This document shows positions 60,415-64,000 of a DNA stretch of 64,000 nucleotides, piece after piece. The stretch is taken from assembly GCF_008011855.1 (NCBI RefSeq), contig NZ_VOUX01000003.1:556851-620850 (forward strand), given 5' to 3'. Each line of letters starts with the position of its first letter. Position 1 is the stretch's first letter. The position numbers and the translations under genes are program-made. Source of the DNA: Serratia bockelmannii. Lineage in GTDB: Bacteria; Pseudomonadota; Gammaproteobacteria; Enterobacterales; Enterobacteriaceae. The notes under the pieces were generated by a model. That model was not told the origin of the DNA and did not search any database. It saw only the letters and a program-made list of their open reading frames with translations.

Positions 60415-61230
60415 TTACCAGCCTTTCACCGCACCGCCGTTGAAGATTTTGTTGGCGGCGGCGTCAACTTCGTCAGACTGATAGGCCTGCACGAATTTCT
60501 TCACGTTTTCCGCATCTTTGTTATCTTCGCGCGCAACCAGCAGGTTGACGTAAGGCGAGTCTTTATCTTCCACGAACAGACCGTCTTTCGCCGGCGTCAG
60601 GCCGATCTGGCTGGCGTAGGTGGTATTGATCACCGCCAGCGCGATCTGCTGATCGTCCAGAGAACGTGGCAGCTGAGGCGCTTCCAGCTCAACCAGCTTC
60701 AGGTTTTTCGGGTTCTCGGTCACGTCCAGCACGGTCGGCAGCAGGCCAACGCCGTCTTTCAGTTTGATCAGGCCGACTTTCTGCAGCAGCAGCAGCGAGC
60801 GGCCCAGGTTGGTCGGATCGTTCGGCAGTGCGATCTGAGAACCCTCTTTCAGTTCGTCCAGCGATTTGATTTTCTTGGAGTAACCGGCGATCGGGTAAAC
60901 AAAGGTGCTGCCGACCGGCACCAGCTTGTAGCCGCGATCTTTGATCTGCTGATCCAGATAAGGCTTGTGCTGGAAGGCGTTCAGGTCGATATCGCCTTTG
61001 CTCAGCGCTTCGTTTGGCAGCACGTAATCGTTGAAGGTGACCAGCTCGACGTCCAGACCGTATTTCTCTTTCGCCACTTTCTGCGCCACTTCAGCCACTT
61101 GCTGCTCTGCGCCGACGATCACGCCGACCTTGATGTGGTTTGGATTCTTTTCATCCTGGCCGCAACCCGCCAGAGCCAGAGTGCCGATCAGTGCGCCAAT
61201 TGTCGCGATGGATTTAAATGTTAACGACAT
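60415..61230 (-). CDS. metQ: D-methionine-binding lipoprotein MetQ
   Basis: A 271-residue substrate-binding lipoprotein of the methionine ABC importer. Signal peptide with lipobox LALAGC (Cys23), then the NlpA-family fold (HIKVGVIVGAEQQVAEVA, DIDLNAFQHKPYLDQQIKD, ALPNDPTNLGRSLLLLQ). Same length as E. coli. Last gene of metN-metI-metQ. Confidence 0.96.
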   Translation of the reverse strand: MSLTFKSIATIGALIGTLALAGCGQDEKNPNHIKVGVIVGAEQQVAEVAQKVAKEKYGLDVELVTFNDYVLPNEALSKGDIDLNAFQHKPYLDQQIKDRGYKLVPVGSTFVYPIAGYSKKIKSLDELKEGSQIALPNDPTNLGRSLLLLQKVGLIKLKDGVGLLPTVLDVTENPKNLKLVELEAPQLPRSLDDQQIALAVINTTYASQIGLTPAKDGLFVEDKDSPYVNLLVAREDNKDAENVKKFVQAYQSDEVDAAANKIFNGGAVKGW

Positions 61231-61269
61231 ATCCCTTCCTCATTAGACTCGCATTAATATGCTGTGAAA

Positions 61270-61923
61270 CTATTTATGGGTAACGGCTTTGACGATGCGA
61301 TCGCCGCAGAATTGGATCAGATAAACCAAAACTACCAGTAATACTAATACGGTATTCATAACTGTGGCGTTATAACCGATATAACCGTATTGGTAACCGA
61401 TTTGGCCCAGACCGCCGGCACCGACCGCGCCGCCCATGGCGGAGTAACCCACCAGGGTGATTAGGGTGATGGTCGCGGCGTTGACCAGGCCCGGTAGGGC
61501 TTCCGGCAGCAACACTTTCTTAATGATCTGCATCGGCGTGGCGCCCATGGCGCGCGCCGCTTCCACCAGACCGGACGGGATCTCCAGCAGGGCGTTTTCC
61601 ACCATGCGCGCGATGAACGGCGCGGCGCCCACGGTCAACGGCACGATGGCCGCCTGAAGACCGATCGAGGTACCGACGATCATGCGGGTAAAAGGAATCA
61701 TCCAAACCAACAGGATAATGAACGGGATGGAACGGAAGATGTTCACCAGCCCGGACAGGATCTTATACAGCGAATTGTTGGCGATGATCTGCCCCGGGCG
61801 GGTCACATACAGCAGCACGCCTACCGGCAGGCCGAGCACGAAACCGAAGAAGCCGGAGACAAAGGTCATCATGACGGTTTCCCACACGCCACGCGCCATC
61901 AACCACATCATTGCCTCAGACAT
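61270..61923 (-). CDS. metI: Methionine ABC transporter permease MetI
   Basis: A 217-residue inner-membrane permease with five helices. The coupling-loop EAA motif is [25 protein letters not shown]. It transports L- and D-methionine with MetN and MetQ. It overlaps the metN end by eight bases. Confidence 0.96.
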   Translation of the reverse strand: MSEAMMWLMARGVWETVMMTFVSGFFGFVLGLPVGVLLYVTRPGQIIANNSLYKILSGLVNIFRSIPFIILLVWMIPFTRMIVGTSIGLQAAIVPLTVGAAPFIARMVENALLEIPSGLVEAARAMGATPMQIIKKVLLPEALPGLVNAATITLITLVGYSAMGGAVGAGGLGQIGYQYGYIGYNATVMNTVLVLLVVLVYLIQFCGDRIVKAVTHK

Positions 61924-62947
61924 AACCCAGAACCTCTACTTTTACCTGATTTTCTTGCAGGAACTTAATCGTCGCCAGCGCGTCTTCGTCGCTGCCGTGC
62001 AGCTCCGCCAGCATCACGCCGAATTTCACGCCGCCGGCATAATCCATCTGGGCGCTGATAATGTTGTTGTTCACGTTGAAGCGGCGAGCGGCTTCAGACA
62101 GCAGCGGCGCATCGACCGACTGGCCGGTGAATTCCAGGCGCAGCAGCGGCTGACGGTCGCCCTGGCGCTCCGGCGACAGGCGCGCGGCGTAGTCGTCCGG
62201 AATATCCAGATGCAGCGTGGACTGAATGAACTGTTGGGCCAGCGGGGTTTTCGGGTGTGAGAACACTTCGCTGACGCTGTCTTTTTCGATCAGTTGCCCC
62301 TGGCTGATGACCGCGACCTGGTCGCAGATGCGTTTCACCACGTCCATTTCATGGGTGATGAGCAGAATGGTCAGGCCCAGACGGCGGTTGATGTCTTTCA
62401 GCAGTTCCAGGATGGAACGGGTGGTGGCCGGATCCAGCGCGCTGGTGGCTTCGTCGCACAGCAGCACTTTGGGGTTACTGGCCAGCGCGCGCGCGATCGC
62501 CACGCGCTGTTTCTGGCCGCCGGACAGATTGGCCGGGTAGGCGTCGTGCTTGTCCGCCAGGCCGACCAGCTCCAGCAGTTCGGTCACGCGCTTTTTGATC
62601 TCGGTGCGCGGCGTATTATCCAGTTCCAGCGGCAGCGCCACGTTGCCGAACACCGTGCGGGACGAAAGCAGGTTGAAGTGCTGGAAGATCATGCCGATTT
62701 GGCGGCGCGCGCGCGTCAGTTCGCTTTCCGAAAGCGAGGTCAGATCCTGACCATCGACCAGCACCTGGCCGGACGTAGGGCGCTCAAGCATGTTGGCGCA
62801 GCGAATCAGCGTGCTTTTACCGGCGCCGGAAGACCCGATAACGCCATAGATTTGCCCTGCAGGGACGTGAAGGGTCACGTCAGAGAGCGCGGTAATGGTG
62901 CGCGAACCCTGCTGGAACACTTTAGTGATGTTAGAAAGTTTAATCAT
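61916..62947 (-). CDS. metN: Methionine ABC transporter ATPase MetN
   Basis: A 343-residue ABC ATPase: Walker [10 protein letters not shown] (near residue 37), Q-loop, signature [15 protein letters not shown], Walker [14 protein letters not shown] and H-loop ITHEMD. The C-terminal ACT-like NIL domain (about 265-343) binds methionine and gives trans-inhibition. First gene of the operon, behind MetJ boxes 75 bases upstream. Confidence 0.97.
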   Translation of the reverse strand: MIKLSNITKVFQQGSRTITALSDVTLHVPAGQIYGVIGSSGAGKSTLIRCANMLERPTSGQVLVDGQDLTSLSESELTRARRQIGMIFQHFNLLSSRTVFGNVALPLELDNTPRTEIKKRVTELLELVGLADKHDAYPANLSGGQKQRVAIARALASNPKVLLCDEATSALDPATTRSILELLKDINRRLGLTILLITHEMDVVKRICDQVAVISQGQLIEKDSVSEVFSHPKTPLAQQFIQSTLHLDIPDDYAARLSPERQGDRQPLLRLEFTGQSVDAPLLSEAARRFNVNNNIISAQMDYAGGVKFGVMLAELHGSDEDALATIKFLQENQVKVEVLGYV

Positions 62948-63020
62948 ATTCTTCTTATTTTAGCGTGGTTGCCCGTGGCTAGATAAAAGTAAACCTCGGC
63001 GTGGAACCAAGGTATGGCTC

Positions 63021-63052
63021 AGATGTTAAGGCGTCTAGACGTCTAAGTCAAC
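63021..63052. promoter_or_regulatory. MetJ operator: tandem met boxes before metN
   Basis: Four adjacent 8-base units: AGATGTTA, AGGCGTCT, AGACGTCT and AAGTCAAC, against consensus AGACGTCT. The third is perfect and the second has one mismatch. Tandem boxes bind cooperative MetJ dimers with S-adenosylmethionine, so metNIQ should be repressed when methionine is plentiful. Confidence 0.88.
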
Positions 63053-63135
63053 GGCCAGCGACGTTCTCCGGCGTTCTCAGTGCGGGGTAAAACATGCGAT
63101 ACTGTCAGCGTATTCAGCCCCTCAGGAGCAAAGCG

Positions 63136-63699
63136 GTGACACAAAGCGTTCCAGCAATTTTTCTCGATCGTGACGGTACGATTAATGTTGACCATGGTTA
63201 TGTCCATGAAATCGACAATTTCCACTTTATTGACGGCGTGATTGACGCCTGTCGCGAACTTAAAAAGATGGGCTTCGCGTTGGTGATGGTGACCAACCAG
63301 TCCGGCATTGCGCGCGGCAAGTTCAGCGAAGACCAGTTTATGTACCTGACCGAGTGGATGGACTGGTCGCTGGCCGATCGCGATGTCGACTTCGACGGCA
63401 TCTATTTCTGCCCGCATCATCCGGAGGCGGCAGTAGAGGAGTATCGTCAGGTGTGCGACTGCCGTAAACCGCAGCCGGGCATGCTGTTGCAAGCGCAGCA
63501 GGAATTGAACATCGATATGGCCGCTTCTTATATGGTGGGGGATAAACCGGAAGACATGCAGGCGGCGATCGCGGCCGGCGTCGGCACCAAGGTGCTGGTG
63601 CGTACCGGCAAGCCGGTGACGGAGCAGGGCGAAAAGCTGGCCGATTGGGTGCTAAATAGCCTGGCGGACCTGCCTGCAGCCATCAAAAAGCGGGTTTAA
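63136..63699 (+). CDS. gmhB: D-glycero-beta-D-manno-heptose-1,7-bisphosphate 7-phosphatase GmhB
   Basis: A 187-residue HAD-superfamily phosphatase in ADP-heptose synthesis for the LPS inner core. The nucleophile motif is [29 protein letters not shown] is motif 2, the zinc site [21 protein letters not shown] is intact, and [11 protein letters not shown] is motif 4. Start GTG at 63136, seven bases after AGGAG, giving the E. coli-like beginning. Confidence 0.95.
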   Translation: MTQSVPAIFLDRDGTINVDHGYVHEIDNFHFIDGVIDACRELKKMGFALVMVTNQSGIARGKFSEDQFMYLTEWMDWSLADRDVDFDGIYFCPHHPEAAVEEYRQVCDCRKPQPGMLLQAQQELNIDMAASYMVGDKPEDMQAAIAAGVGTKVLVRTGKPVTEQGEKLADWVLNSLADLPAAIKKRV

Positions 63700-63751
63700 T
63701 AGGCGTTACGAATGAATAGTGAGCGGTCAGATAAAAAATGCATATTAACGC

Positions 63752-63779
63752 TTGTCATTCTGAACCGGCTCCCTATAAT
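63752..63779 (+). promoter_or_regulatory. rRNA operon promoter P1
   Basis: TTGTCA, a 16-base spacer and TATAAT, followed by the GC-rich discriminator GCGCCTCC and preceded by an AT-rich UP-like element (63731-63748). This is the architecture of enterobacterial rrn P1, controlled by ppGpp, Fis and growth rate. Confidence 0.9.
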
Positions 63780-63859
63780 GCGCCTCCATCGACACGGAAC
63801 ATGTGAACAACTTCACAGAGTATCCGGGGGTCGCAGAGAAAAAATCCTGAAAATTAGGG

Positions 63860-63887
63860 TTGACTCTGAAAGAGGAAAGCGTAATAT
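63860..63887 (+). promoter_or_regulatory. rRNA operon promoter P2
   Basis: TTGACT, a 16-base spacer and TAATAT, about 108 bases after P1, the usual P1-P2 distance. Confidence 0.87.
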
Positions 63888-63926
63888 ACGCCACCTCGAG
63901 TTAGCAAGCGAAAGCGCCTAACTCAC

Positions 63927-63939
63927 TGCTCTTTAACAA
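63927..63939 (+). promoter_or_regulatory. boxA antitermination element of the rRNA leader
   Basis: TGCTCTTTAACAA equals the rrn boxA that loads NusB/S10. The leader continues to the window end (TTATCAGACAATCTGTGTGG); 16S rRNA would begin just outside. Gene order gmhB-rrn is that of E. coli rrnH. Confidence 0.9.
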
Positions 63940-64000
63940 TTTATCAGACAATCTGTGTGGGCACTCCACAAGACGATATCCAGCATCTTCGGATGCAAAA

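Noticed and set aside
63712..63921. 69-codon open frame after gmhB
   Set aside because: It spans the rRNA promoters P1 and P2, has no ribosome site, and the nucleotide features explain the sequence.

Overview
The window is a GC-rich enterobacterial chromosome segment. Protein sequences and gene order point to Serratia or a close relative in the Yersiniaceae; this is an inference from similarity to remembered E. coli proteins, not from a database search. It is almost entirely backbone, with no insertion sequence, prophage, CRISPR array or tRNA gene. It holds about 53 protein genes, the small RNA CsrB, and the promoter and leader of an rRNA operon that is cut off by the right edge.

Layout. Bases 1-5190: ygdD (partial), rlmM, xni, ppnN, queF and syd (rRNA methylation, flap endonuclease, nucleotide recycling, queuosine synthesis, Sec quality control). 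Bases 5191-5800: csrB with an upstream palindrome of the UvrY/GacA type. Bases 5799-17380: an MFS transporter, yqcC, a 1991-residue alpha-2-macroglobulin with penicillin-binding protein 1C (pbpC), truC and yqcA. The MFS gene and the macroglobulin/pbpC pair interrupt what is one compact syd-csrB-yqcC-truC-yqcA block in E. coli. Bases 17437-22354: yaeH, dapD, glnD and map on the minus strand. Bases 22355-42414: the classical essential run rpsB-tsf-pyrH-frr-dxr-uppS-cdsA-rseP-bamA-skp-lpxD-fabZ-lpxA-lpxB-rnhB-dnaE-accA, covering translation, isoprenoid and phospholipid precursors, outer-membrane assembly, lipid A, replication and fatty-acid initiation.

Bases 42526-53205 form the most variable part. 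The constitutive-type lysine decarboxylase ldcC is followed by a divergent MarR-type regulator and CPVC thioredoxin-fold pair with two matching 21-bp operators, then yaeR, then a complete cadC-cadB-cadA-dtpC acid-response locus. In E. coli, ldcC and cadCBA lie far apart; here they are neighbours, so both lysine decarboxylases, the pH sensor, the lysine/cadaverine antiporter and a dipeptide permease sit in about 11 kb.

Bases 53262-63699: tilS, a small cytochrome c overlapping its stop, rof, yaeP, yaeQ, arfB, nlpE, proS, trmO, rcsF, the methionine importer metNIQ behind tandem MetJ boxes, and gmhB. Bases 63700-64000 carry rRNA promoters P1 and P2 and boxA.

No wholly new system is proven. The best candidates for something little described are the MarR/CPVC module (44672-45598), the thioester macroglobulin with PBP1C (7689-16062), a promoter followed by three tandem hairpins before uppS (27366-27524), and the c-type cytochrome coupled to tilS.
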